A DNA stretch of 64,000 nucleotides from Chloroflexota bacterium (GTDB lineage Bacteria > Chloroflexota > Dehalococcoidia > DSTF01 > RBG-16-68-14), in assembly GCA_029262675.1 (NCBI GenBank), contig JAJCYW010000011.1, positions 1-64,000 on the forward strand, given 5' to 3'. The position numbers were made by a program, and so were the translations under genes. The notes beneath the pieces are model-generated. The model saw only the letters and a list, made by a program, of their open reading frames with translations. It was not told the DNA's origin and did not search any database. Below are positions 44,831 to 53,812 of the stretch, piece by piece. Positions within the stretch are counted from its first letter, which is position 1. Every line of letters begins with the position of its first letter.

Positions 44831-47089
44831 CTACTCTTTTGCAAGCTCCGTCCGCGCCGTTGCCTCGATGTCGCCTCGGTCTTGCGCGCTGTGAATAGTA
44901 AACGCCACCTTGTGCAGCTCGCCGGTGAACGCGAACGGCCCCTCGTAGTCATCGACCACCGTCGACAGCCTGTCGCAGCCGACGTCCAGCCCCGTCGAAC
45001 TCACGATCCGGACGATCTTCGTCACCTCGACACGCCCGCGCTCTTGGCCATCGACCGCGACAGAGACGGTCGCGACCTCGCCGTCACGTTCGAAGCGGGC
45101 TTCCAGCATATGCGGCCCGGGCGACAGATCGGCAGGGCCGGACGCGCGGAAGTGTGTCCCCAGCGCGTTGTAATCGAACTGCAGGTTGCCATGCTGAAGG
45201 AAGAACGCGTGGCCGCCGTTGTGGCTGCCCCTCGCGTAGAGCACGCCCTCGCAGCCGCCGTCGGGAACCGTCACCTCGCAAGAGATTGACCAGTTGCGCG
45301 CGCCCAGCCGCGGCGCGGCGTCCGCCGGCACGTGGGAGATCGGCGGCACGTAGACGTACGTCGACCGGTGGTGGGGCGTGCCGGGCCTCGCCACCGCGGC
45401 GAACAGTTCGATCGTACGGTCGTCCAGCGGCAGCACGCCGTACTCGTCGGCCGCCGACCACCAGGCGTCTGCCAGCTCCCGCAGCTTCTCCGGCTGCTCC
45501 GCCGCCAGGTCGTGGCACTCGGAAAAATCCTCGTCCAGGTGGTAGAGCGCCCACTCCTCGTCGTCATAGGCTTCGCCCTTTCGATGAAACGTCACGGCTT
45601 TCCAGCCGTCCAGCCACAGTCCCCGGTGCCCGAACTGCTCGAAGTACTGCGACTTTCGTCGCGTCGCAGCGTCGGGCTCGTCCCACGTGTACGCCAGGCT
45701 CTCGCCGTGCAGCGGTATCTGCTCCTGCCCGCCCAGATCGTCTGGCACGCCGACGCCCGCGACTTCCAGCACCGTCGGCGTCACGTCTGTCACGTGACAG
45801 AACTGATGACGAATCCCCGGACTGGCGATGCGCTTCGGCCAGTGGATGACGAGCGGGTCCCGCACGCCGCCGCCATACGTGTTCTGCTTGTACCACTTCA
45901 GCGGCGTGTTGCCGGCCTGCGCCCAGCCCCAGGGGATGTTGCTGTGCGCTCGCGCCGTGCCGATGTCGTCCAACCGGTGCGCGACGATCTCGTCCAGGTC
46001 TTCGCGGATGAGGTTAAACGTGCTGAACTCGTCCATCACGCCTCGCGGGCCGCCCTCCTGGCTGGCTCCGTTGTCCGACAGGACGATGAAGAGCGTGTCG
46101 TCCAGCAGTTGGTGCTGCTCCAAGAAGGCGCCGAGGCGGCCGATCTGCGCATCGGTGTGCTCCAGGAACCCGGCAAACGCCTCCTGCAGCCGCGCCGCGA
46201 ATATGCGGCCGTTCTCCGGCACCTCGTCCCATGGCAGCACGCCCGGGTTGCGCGGCGCAAGCTCCGTGCTTCTGGGTACCAGCCCCATCTCGAGCTGACG
46301 CGCGAACCACTCCTCGCGCGCCGCGTCCCAGCCGCTATCGAACCTGCCGCGATACTTCGCCAGGTAGGCTGCGGGCGCCTGGTGCGGCGCGTGCGTCGCG
46401 CCGAACGCCAGGTGGAGGAAGAACGGCCGGTCCGGCCGTACCGACCGCAGGTCGCGGATCCACGTCATCGACTGGTCGACCAGGTCCTCGCTGACGTGAT
46501 AGCCGTCGTCCGGGTGGCCCGGCGGGTCGATGTGGTGATTGTCCGCCGTCAGCTCCGGATAGAACTGGTCGGTTTCGCCCTGGAGGAACCCGTAGAAGCG
46601 GTCGAAGCCCTTCTGCAGCGGCCAGTTGGTATGCGGCCCCGCCGCCGAACACTCAACCATCGGCGCAAGGTGCCACTTGCCTGCCGCGTACGTCGCGTAG
46701 CCCTGCTCGCGCAGCAGCTCCGCGATCGTCGCCGCCTTCGGCGTGATACCGCCTCGCATGTTCGGAAACCCGCTGTCGAAATTCGAGACCGCCCGCATCC
46801 CCACGGCGTGGTGGTTGCGGCCCGTCAGCAGACAGGCTCGCGAGGGCGAGCAGAGCGCCGTCGTGTGGAAGTTGCTGTAGCGCACGCCGTTCGCGGCCAG
46901 CGCGTCGATTGCGGGCGTCTCGATCGTCGAGCCGTAGCAGCCGAAGTGAGCGAACCCCGTATCGTCCAGCACCACCATCACCACGTTCGGCGCCTCTGCC
47001 GGCGGCAGCTTCGGCTCCGGCCACCACGGCTCCGATTCGGCCACCGTGCGGCCGATGCGTCCCCCAAACCCAGGTTCGTACTTACTCAT
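44831..47089 (-). CDS. Arylsulfatase (type I sulfatase)
   Basis: 752 residues. NVVMVVLDDTGFAHFGCYGS supplies the metal-binding Asp pair. The formylglycine signature is CSPSRACLLTGR, with Cys as the residue converted to formylglycine. Later metal and active-site regions are KWHLAP, LHLAFGATHAPHQAP and LSDNGASQEGGPRG. A C-terminal beta-sandwich (about 560-745) is typical of long sulfatases. It removes sulfate from an ester. The N-terminus has no clear signal peptide, so the location is uncertain. It depends on a formylglycine-generating enzyme, not seen here. Confidence 0.93.
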   Translation of the reverse strand: MSKYEPGFGGRIGRTVAESEPWWPEPKLPPAEAPNVVMVVLDDTGFAHFGCYGSTIETPAIDALAANGVRYSNFHTTALCSPSRACLLTGRNHHAVGMRAVSNFDSGFPNMRGGITPKAATIAELLREQGYATYAAGKWHLAPMVECSAAGPHTNWPLQKGFDRFYGFLQGETDQFYPELTADNHHIDPPGHPDDGYHVSEDLVDQSMTWIRDLRSVRPDRPFFLHLAFGATHAPHQAPAAYLAKYRGRFDSGWDAAREEWFARQLEMGLVPRSTELAPRNPGVLPWDEVPENGRIFAARLQEAFAGFLEHTDAQIGRLGAFLEQHQLLDDTLFIVLSDNGASQEGGPRGVMDEFSTFNLIREDLDEIVAHRLDDIGTARAHSNIPWGWAQAGNTPLKWYKQNTYGGGVRDPLVIHWPKRIASPGIRHQFCHVTDVTPTVLEVAGVGVPDDLGGQEQIPLHGESLAYTWDEPDAATRRKSQYFEQFGHRGLWLDGWKAVTFHRKGEAYDDEEWALYHLDEDFSECHDLAAEQPEKLRELADAWWSAADEYGVLPLDDRTIELFAAVARPGTPHHRSTYVYVPPISHVPADAAPRLGARNWSISCEVTVPDGGCEGVLYARGSHNGGHAFFLQHGNLQFDYNALGTHFRASGPADLSPGPHMLEARFERDGEVATVSVAVDGQERGRVEVTKIVRIVSSTGLDVGCDRLSTVVDDYEGPFAFTGELHKVAFTIHSAQDRGDIEATARTELAKE

Positions 47090-47127
47090 ACCCGCACCTT
47101 CATCATCCAGACCTCTGTCGCTGCGCT

Positions 47128-47156
47128 AGTGTATGCTACTGTCGAACCCGTTACAA
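47128..47156 (-). promoter_or_regulatory. Promoter of the sulfatase gene
   Basis: Minus strand TTGTAA (47151-47156), 17-nt spacer, TACACT (47128-47133), followed by a leader of about 35 nt with AAGGTG before the ATG at 47089. Confidence 0.65.
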
Positions 47157-47196
47157 GCTGCCGCGCGTCGACCGTGCCACCATGAGGAGACCGCCC

Positions 47197-47607
47197 ATGG
47201 CCATCTATCCCAACAAGGAGCAGATCGAAGAGCTGATGCGGGGCCCGGCCGATCAGCCCGTGGTCATGATCAACCTGCTCAAGTTCAAGGAACGCGCCGG
47301 CGACGGCGAGGGCGACGTCAGCGGCCAGGAGGCCTACGGGCGCTACGGCGCAAAGATGCGCGAGTTCGTGGAGTCGCACGGCGGCCGCTTCATTTGGGCC
47401 GGCCGCATCGACTCCATGGTCATCGGTGAGGAGGACCCCGGCTTCCACGTCGCCGCGCTCGTCGAATACCCGTCCCGCGCCAAGTTCCTGGAGATCGCCG
47501 GCAGCGATCACGTCCGCAAGATCGGCGAGCACCGCACCGCCGGCCTTGAGAGTCAGTGGCTGCTGGCCTCAACCGAGACGCCGCCGCTGGTAGAGCCGGC
47601 CCCTTAG
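47197..47607 (+). CDS. DUF1330-like dimeric alpha/beta-barrel protein
   Basis: 136 residues. VVMINLLKFKER followed by GQEAYGRYGAKMREFVESHG and GRFIWAGRIDSMVIGEE is the DUF1330 (ferredoxin-like, EthD/NIPSNAP type) pattern; YPSRAKFLEIAGSD follows. The function of the family is unknown. ATG 47197 has AGGAGA 6 nt upstream; the ATG at 47182 contains that ribosome site and is less likely. Confidence 0.83.
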   Translation: MAIYPNKEQIEELMRGPADQPVVMINLLKFKERAGDGEGDVSGQEAYGRYGAKMREFVESHGGRFIWAGRIDSMVIGEEDPGFHVAALVEYPSRAKFLEIAGSDHVRKIGEHRTAGLESQWLLASTETPPLVEPAP

Positions 47608-47725
47608 CTGCGTGTAGCTGGGAGACCGGCGCAGGCGCCGCAGCAGATACAAATCTACTCAATCAAGAGCACGTGTGTTCTAAGTTCTTGGCGCCTAACA
47701 CGCATATGCCCGATAATACTTAGTG

Positions 47726-48808
47726 ATGTCACGCACAAATGACCGCGGGCGCCGCAGCAAGAGCGCGCGCGGCCACAACGACGATCCGCACCATCACCAG
47801 CGGCGCGGCGCTCACAAGCGTCGCGCTTGGTTCGCAGCGGCCACCGCCATCGCGGCGGTTTCGATTGCCATCGTGGCCGTCGCCGGATTCGTCCTCACGG
47901 GCGACTCCACAGTGAGTGACCGCCCGCCTGCTATTGCATCCACCATCACCATCTCTCCGGACATGCGGGCCCAGCGTGCCGGACTCAACGTCCACCGCCA
48001 GCCGCGACTGCCGCTGCCAACGGTTGCGAAACCGGACTACGTCTACTCCTGGCCGACCAGCGGCCCCATCACGCAGGGCATGACGGACGAGCATCCGCTC
48101 GGTATCGACATCGACACCGGCTACGGCGCTACGATCCGTACAGTCCGTGCCGGGACCGTCGTCACCGCCGGCGGCGACCCCTGCTGCTCGTATGGCTACC
48201 ACGTCATCGTCGAGCACGCGGATGGCTGGCGCAGCCTCTACGCCCACCTCAGCGGCATCAGCGTCGCCGTCGGGGATACCGTCTTCCAGGGTGACGTCAT
48301 CGGAGTCTCCGGCGCTACCGGAAAGGTGACGGGCGCGCACCTCCACTTCGAGCTGCAGGCCGGCCGCACTCCCGTCAACCCGCTCAACTACCTGGAACCG
48401 TTCCGCGCATACGTCGTTGCCGATTTCGCAACCGCCGGCCAGCCCGAGGCGAACGTCGAGTCGCAGTCCACGGAAGCCGACGTCGCATCGGATGCCGCCT
48501 TCTCGTCTTCCGCAGTCGTAGCCGAAACGCAGACCGCGGACGCCGAATCGGCCGCTTCGCTCGACGCCAAGACGCAGATCGTGGTCGCAGCCATCTCCAC
48601 CGCGATTCCGTGGCTGGAAGAACAGGGCGAGGAAATCTACCTGCTGAACTCGGCGTCCTGTTACACGGTGCCCGCGGGACCCAACTGGACCGTCTACTGT
48701 GGCGTCACGAACACCGACTGCAGCCACAACCCGGACTGCCCGACGACCGTTCAGGCCTGCGTCCTTCGGTCGCTGGAATTCGTCGCCGCGCGCTGCTCCG
48801 GCTACTAA
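47726..48808 (+). CDS. Membrane-anchored M23 family metallopeptidase
   Basis: 360 residues. The N-terminus is very basic with one helix (about 36-60). The M23 (LytM) domain (about 110-225) has HPLGIDID (HxxxD) and GAHLHFELQ (HxH), with GYHVIVEHADGWRSLYAHLS between. It probably cuts peptidoglycan cross-links outside the membrane. A C-terminal Cys-rich segment (about 310-360, with CYTV, YCGV, DCSHNPDC, QACV, ARCSGY) is unusual. GATAAT (47712-47717) is 8 nt before the ATG, so a leaderless start is likely; GTG 47723 is the alternative. Confidence 0.88.
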   Translation: MSRTNDRGRRSKSARGHNDDPHHHQRRGAHKRRAWFAAATAIAAVSIAIVAVAGFVLTGDSTVSDRPPAIASTITISPDMRAQRAGLNVHRQPRLPLPTVAKPDYVYSWPTSGPITQGMTDEHPLGIDIDTGYGATIRTVRAGTVVTAGGDPCCSYGYHVIVEHADGWRSLYAHLSGISVAVGDTVFQGDVIGVSGATGKVTGAHLHFELQAGRTPVNPLNYLEPFRAYVVADFATAGQPEANVESQSTEADVASDAAFSSSAVVAETQTADAESAASLDAKTQIVVAAISTAIPWLEEQGEEIYLLNSASCYTVPAGPNWTVYCGVTNTDCSHNPDCPTTVQACVLRSLEFVAARCSGY

Positions 48809-48827
48809 CGCCCGGCCGTCAGGCCCG

Positions 48828-49913
48828 TTAACATTGCAGCCACTCCAGCCAGTGGCCGTGCGGATGGCAGTTCGCCAGCTTCACCGTCTCACGCTCCCCA
48901 CGCTCGTAGGTCGTCAGCGTCAGTTCGGAGTGCTCGTCTCCCGTCCCCTCCATCGAGATGAAGTACACCGGCCGCTTTTCGGAGAACGTCTGCATCGATT
49001 CGAGCAGCGTTCGCAGCGCACCGCGCGGAAACTGGTAGAGCGTGTGCGTCGCGAACACGCACAACGTCATCCCGGCGGGGGCCTCTTCCAGCAGGCCGGG
49101 CAGTAGCGCGCTCGCGTCGCCCGCTACTACGCGCGGCGGCCACACCCGCGCGAGTTCGATCGCCGCCGAGAGTTGTTGCCGCAGCACCACGTTCTCCGGC
49201 CAGACCAGCGCTAGTAGCCACTGCACAGCGTCGGCGTCAGTAATGTCAACGGGGTTCAGGTCGACTCCGGCGCTCCAGCCGGACGACAGGCTATCCGCCA
49301 GCGGCGGCAGCGCCCCGGTTCCGCGCCGGTCGGTAGGTAGCACGACCATCGATTCCCCGCTGCCCCAGGCTACAGAGCCGTATTCGTAGTGGAACCGCTC
49401 CCAGAGCAGGTTTAACCCCGCGCTCGCGCCAACTTCGACCTGCGCCAGGGGCTGCCCGCCGCCGCGCTCCGCCACCAGCGCGAACGCCGGCAGCAGACAG
49501 ATCGAACGGCGCACCACGTTCGTCTGCACGGAACGCGTCGTCAGCAACTCGCGGACCTCCCCCGCGTGCGCCAGGACAAAGTCCCGAAACGCGCCGTACG
49601 ATTCCGTCGCTGGCTCGGGCTCAGCCGTCAGGTTCGGATAGTAGTCGTGCAAGCGGTGCTGCGGGCCACTCAGCAGCAGGTACTGCACTGCCGCGAAGAG
49701 CAGGTTCGGAGGCGGCTGCGTCACCCGTGTCTCCGCGGCGAGCTCCACCATCTCCGCGTCACCGGCCACACCGAGCGCTATTGCCTCGTACAGCGGGGAC
49801 GCGATGATGCGGCACTCCACCTCCGCGAAGCGGTGGAACATCTCCGTCACCGTCTCGCGGTCTCGGCCGCCCACCCAGGCGGACGTGGGTGCATCGTCGT
49901 CGTCAGGGTCCAT
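48828..49913 (-). CDS. DUF2332 family protein
   Basis: 361 residues. EMFHRFAEVECRIIASPLYE at the N-terminus, the central AQVEVGASAGLNLLWERFHY and the later GVDLNPVDITDADAVQWL are typical of DUF2332. The central GxSAGLNL looks like a nucleotide- or SAM-binding turn, and the fold may be methyltransferase-like; the function is not known. ATG 49913 has TACAAT (49923-49928) 9 nt upstream. A longer open frame upstream has no coding character and overlaps the ABC gene on the other strand. Confidence 0.85.
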   Translation of the reverse strand: MDPDDDDAPTSAWVGGRDRETVTEMFHRFAEVECRIIASPLYEAIALGVAGDAEMVELAAETRVTQPPPNLLFAAVQYLLLSGPQHRLHDYYPNLTAEPEPATESYGAFRDFVLAHAGEVRELLTTRSVQTNVVRRSICLLPAFALVAERGGGQPLAQVEVGASAGLNLLWERFHYEYGSVAWGSGESMVVLPTDRRGTGALPPLADSLSSGWSAGVDLNPVDITDADAVQWLLALVWPENVVLRQQLSAAIELARVWPPRVVAGDASALLPGLLEEAPAGMTLCVFATHTLYQFPRGALRTLLESMQTFSEKRPVYFISMEGTGDEHSELTLTTYERGERETVKLANCHPHGHWLEWLQC

Positions 49914-49991
49914 ACGGGCGACATTGTAGGCGATCGGCGGTTCCCGCACGCGATTCCTCCTAACGGAGGCACCCTGTATGCTCTTGGTGGA

Positions 49992-50921
49992 ATGCCAGAC
50001 GCCCCGCTGCTCGAATCTAAAGGGCTGACGAAGCGCTATGGGTCGACCATCGCACTGGAGTCGGTCGATCTTCAGGTACATGCCGGCGTCACCGGCCTTC
50101 TCGGCCCCAACGGCGCCGGCAAGAGTACCGTCATCAAGCTCTTCCTCGGCCTGATCGCCCCAACAGCCGGGAGCGCCGAGGTGCTGGGCGCGAATCCGTA
50201 CGAAGCCGTCGAGGCCCGCGCCCGGCTCGGCTACATGCCGGAGCACGACTGCCTGCCCAGCGCCATCACGGCGACCGAGTTCCTCGCCCACCTCGCCGAA
50301 GTCAGCGGATTGCCCCCGCACCACGCCCGTATCCGCGCCGCGGACGTGCTCCGTCATGTCGGCCTCCACGAAGAGCGCTACCGGCCCCTCAGTGAGTACT
50401 CCACCGGCATGAAGCAGCGCGTCAAGCTCGCCCAGGCCCTCGTCCACGACCCGATCCTCGTCCTCCTCGACGAGGCCACCGCCGGCCTCGACCCCGGCGG
50501 CCGCGAGGAGATGCTCGAGCTGATCCGCCGCACCAGCCGCGACGCCGGCATCAGCATCCTCCTCTCCTCACACCTCATGGGCGATGTCGACGCCACTTGC
50601 GACCGCATCCTTGTGCTCGAAGGCGGCCACCTCGTTGAGGAGGGTGAGGTATCCGGCTTCACGCGAGAAACCTCCACGCTCGTCATCGAAGTCGATGAGG
50701 GCCGCGACGCGCTCGTCGCCGAATTGGAACGGCGTGGTATCAGCGCGCAGCTCGACGGCAGCGCGGCCCAGCTTGACGGCGGCTCCGTTGTCATCGAAAT
50801 CGACGACGAAGCGCTCTACGACGCAGTGCGGGACGCCATCGTCGAGTCGGACGTCCGCCTCCGGCGGCTGGCGCCACGGCGCGGCGGCCTCAGCGACATC
50901 TTCCGGAGTGACCCGCCATGA
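49992..50921 (+). CDS. ABC transporter ATP-binding protein
   Basis: 309 residues. Walker A is GPNGAGKST, signature YSTGMKQRVKLAQAL, Walker B ILVLLDEATAGLDPGG and H-loop LSSHLMGD. The 90-residue C-terminal extension resembles that of ABC-2 exporters of the Gld/Nat type. TATGCT (49977-49982) is 9 nt before the ATG, and a hairpin CCTCC-TAAC-GGAGG overlies the promoter region. First gene of a four-gene run. Confidence 0.9.
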   Translation: MPDAPLLESKGLTKRYGSTIALESVDLQVHAGVTGLLGPNGAGKSTVIKLFLGLIAPTAGSAEVLGANPYEAVEARARLGYMPEHDCLPSAITATEFLAHLAEVSGLPPHHARIRAADVLRHVGLHEERYRPLSEYSTGMKQRVKLAQALVHDPILVLLDEATAGLDPGGREEMLELIRRTSRDAGISILLSSHLMGDVDATCDRILVLEGGHLVEEGEVSGFTRETSTLVIEVDEGRDALVAELERRGISAQLDGSAAQLDGGSVVIEIDDEALYDAVRDAIVESDVRLRRLAPRRGGLSDIFRSDPP

Positions 50922-51864
50922 CGCCCGATAGCCGCACTACGGCCGGTGCCGGTGAAGTCTTCGACCTCGGCTACAAGCGCTACGAAGGTCCTCGCGAAGG
51001 CCGCGCACGCTCACGCAAGGCGATCTGGCTGAACGGCGTCCGCACTGCCATTGGCCTCGGCCGCGGCTGGCAGTCGAAGGTGCTGCCCGGACTGCTCTTC
51101 GTCGCCGTCATGATCCCGGCGGTCGTCATGGCCCTCACCGCCTCGGCCGCGGGCGCGTTCGACGAGCTGCCGACCCACTCCGACTACTATCGCATCGTTT
51201 CCGTCATCCTCTTCCTCTTCGCCGCGACGATCGCGCCCGAGCTACTCTGCCCCGATCGCCGCGACCGCGTCATCGACCTCTACCTCGTCCGGCCGCTGAC
51301 CACGACGGATTACGTAGTTGCACGTTGGGCCGCATTCTTCGTCGTCATGCTGGCGCTTGTGCTGATCGGCCAGATCGTGCTCTTCATCGGGCTCACGCTC
51401 GCCGCGGAAGAGCCGCTGGAGTACATCCCGGACCACTGGAAGGACGTGCCGAGATTCGTCGCCGCCGGCGTCGCTATCGCGGCCTTCGCGACGACCATCC
51501 CACTCGCCGTATCGACGTTCACCGTCCGCCGCACCTACGCAGCCGCCGCCGTGATCGCCATCTTTCTCATCACGCTGCCTGTGGCCGGCATCCTCTCGCT
51601 CTGCGAGGCGGACCACAGCGAAGGCTTCGGCGCGGCCCAGCAGGAGTGCGAGCCGGCCACGGGAGACGCCGCCAAGTGGTTCGCGCTCCTCTCTTTCCCC
51701 GAAGTGCCGATGCACGTCAGCGACCTGATCTTCGACGACGAAGGCGACTCCGAGTTCGCGGAGCTCGTTCGCGAACTGCCCGCCACCGTCCCCGTCGGCT
51801 GGTTCCTGATCCTTACGTTGGTGCCCGGCGGCATCCTCTGGTGGCAGTACAAGAGAATGGGGCG

Positions 51865-51868
<4 letters not shown>
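50918..51868 (+). CDS. ABC-2 type transporter permease
   Basis: 316 residues with about six membrane helices. DLGYKRYEGPREGRARSRKA and GRGWQSKVLPGLLFVAVMIP near the start match a family of ABC exporter permeases common in Chloroflexota and actinobacteria. The start ATG overlaps the ATPase stop (ATGA, 50918-50921), and the next ATPase gene overlaps its own stop in the same way. Confidence 0.85.
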
Positions 51869-52818
<950 letters not shown>

Positions 52819-53574
52819 ATGGACGCCTTGCTTGCCCTCAGCCTCCGGCAGCTCACCAGCCGTGGCAGGCTCGCCCTCCTCTTGCTGTTGGCCGCGCTTC
52901 CCGTCGGCCTCGCCGTTCTCATATCTCTCACCCTCAACGACGATGAGACGTCGAACCAGGAGTTCATCGATACGCTGCTGGACGGCCTGCTCGTCGCGGG
53001 CGTCATGCCCATCGTCAGCCTCGTCCTCGCGACCACCGTGTTCGGCAACGAGGTCGAAGACCGTACGCTCAACTACCTCGTCCTCAAGCCCATACCGCGA
53101 ATTCAAATCGTCGCCGCCAAGCTGCTGGCAGCCATTGTTGTCGGCGCGCCCCTCGTAATTCTTAGCGGCGTCGCCGCCACCGTCATCGCCGACCGCGGCC
53201 TCGGCGCCCGGCTCATCGTTCTCGACGACCCGATTCGGGGCGTCCTCGCCGTCGCGCTGGCGCTGTTCGCCGGCGTGCTTGCCTACACCACCATATTCAC
53301 TTGGGCCGGTCTCGTATCCAGCCGCGCCCTGCCGTACGGCCTCGTCTACGTCATCCTCTGGGAAGGCGTCGTCAGCTCATACCTCGGTGGCGTCAGGTAC
53401 CTCAGCGTGCGTGGATACACGTTGGCCGTTATGCACGGCCTCGACAACGCCAGCTTCGCCGATATCGGAGACCGCGTGATCGAGTTTCCGGCCGCCGTCG
53501 TCGGCGTCGTTCTCGTCACAGCCGGTTTTCTCTGGCTGACCCTGCGCCGCCTTACGGAGATGGACGTCCCGTAG
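52819..53574 (+). CDS. ABC transporter permease (ABC-2 family)
   Basis: 251 residues with about six membrane helices; TTVFGNEVEDRTLNYLVLKP is the ABC-2 permease segment equivalent to EREEGTLE. The ATG directly follows the stop of the preceding ATPase gene with no gap. No cargo can be assigned. Confidence 0.88.
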   Translation: MDALLALSLRQLTSRGRLALLLLLAALPVGLAVLISLTLNDDETSNQEFIDTLLDGLLVAGVMPIVSLVLATTVFGNEVEDRTLNYLVLKPIPRIQIVAAKLLAAIVVGAPLVILSGVAATVIADRGLGARLIVLDDPIRGVLAVALALFAGVLAYTTIFTWAGLVSSRALPYGLVYVILWEGVVSSYLGGVRYLSVRGYTLAVMHGLDNASFADIGDRVIEFPAAVVGVVLVTAGFLWLTLRRLTEMDVP

Positions 53575-53590
53575 CCGACTTTCCACACCA

Positions 53591-53619
53591 TTGACAGCGT
53601 TATTGGCCCGTGTTAGATT
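53591..53619 (+). promoter_or_regulatory. Promoter of the secreted TP-linker protein gene
   Basis: TTGACA (53591-53596), 17-nt spacer, TAGATT (53614-53619). A leader of about 185 nt follows before the ATG at 53813. Confidence 0.6.
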
Positions 53620-53639
53620 GCAATCCTCTAACGTGGGCC

Positions 53640-53752
53640 GGCGATGGTGCCCTCACCGCCGCCGTCCACCTGAGGAACGTTAGGTGGTAGCCGGGCCGCA
53701 GTGCCACGGATGGGAGCCGTGGCGGTGCGATACTCAGCGGCATGGGAGCCGC
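53640..53752 (+). promoter_or_regulatory. Structured mRNA leader with three or four hairpins
   Basis: Hairpins: CCACCT-10 nt-AGGTGG (53666-53687), CCACGG-ATGGGAG-CCGTGG (53704-53722) and GCGGC-ATGGGA-GCCGC (53737-53752); a weaker one is GGCGATGGTGCC at the start. All three main loops contain a GGA sequence (GAGGA, GGGA, GGGA). The class is unknown; it fits no riboswitch I know. Confidence 0.5.
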
Positions 53753-53812
53753 CTCGTCTGCCTGGCTATCATCACCGCCCACCCAGGCAACCCCGCTTGG
53801 TAGGAGGATCCC

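Noticed and set aside
49914..50447. Extended N-terminus of the DUF2332 protein
   Set aside because: The upstream open frame overlaps the ABC ATPase gene on the other strand and shows no domain; the ATG at 49913 fits the family length and the nearby TACAAT.
53620..53812. Cyclic di-GMP (GEMM) riboswitch in the leader
   Set aside because: A GGTAGCCGGG-like piece is present, but the required conserved core with a GCAAAGCC-like segment and the tetraloop stem is missing.
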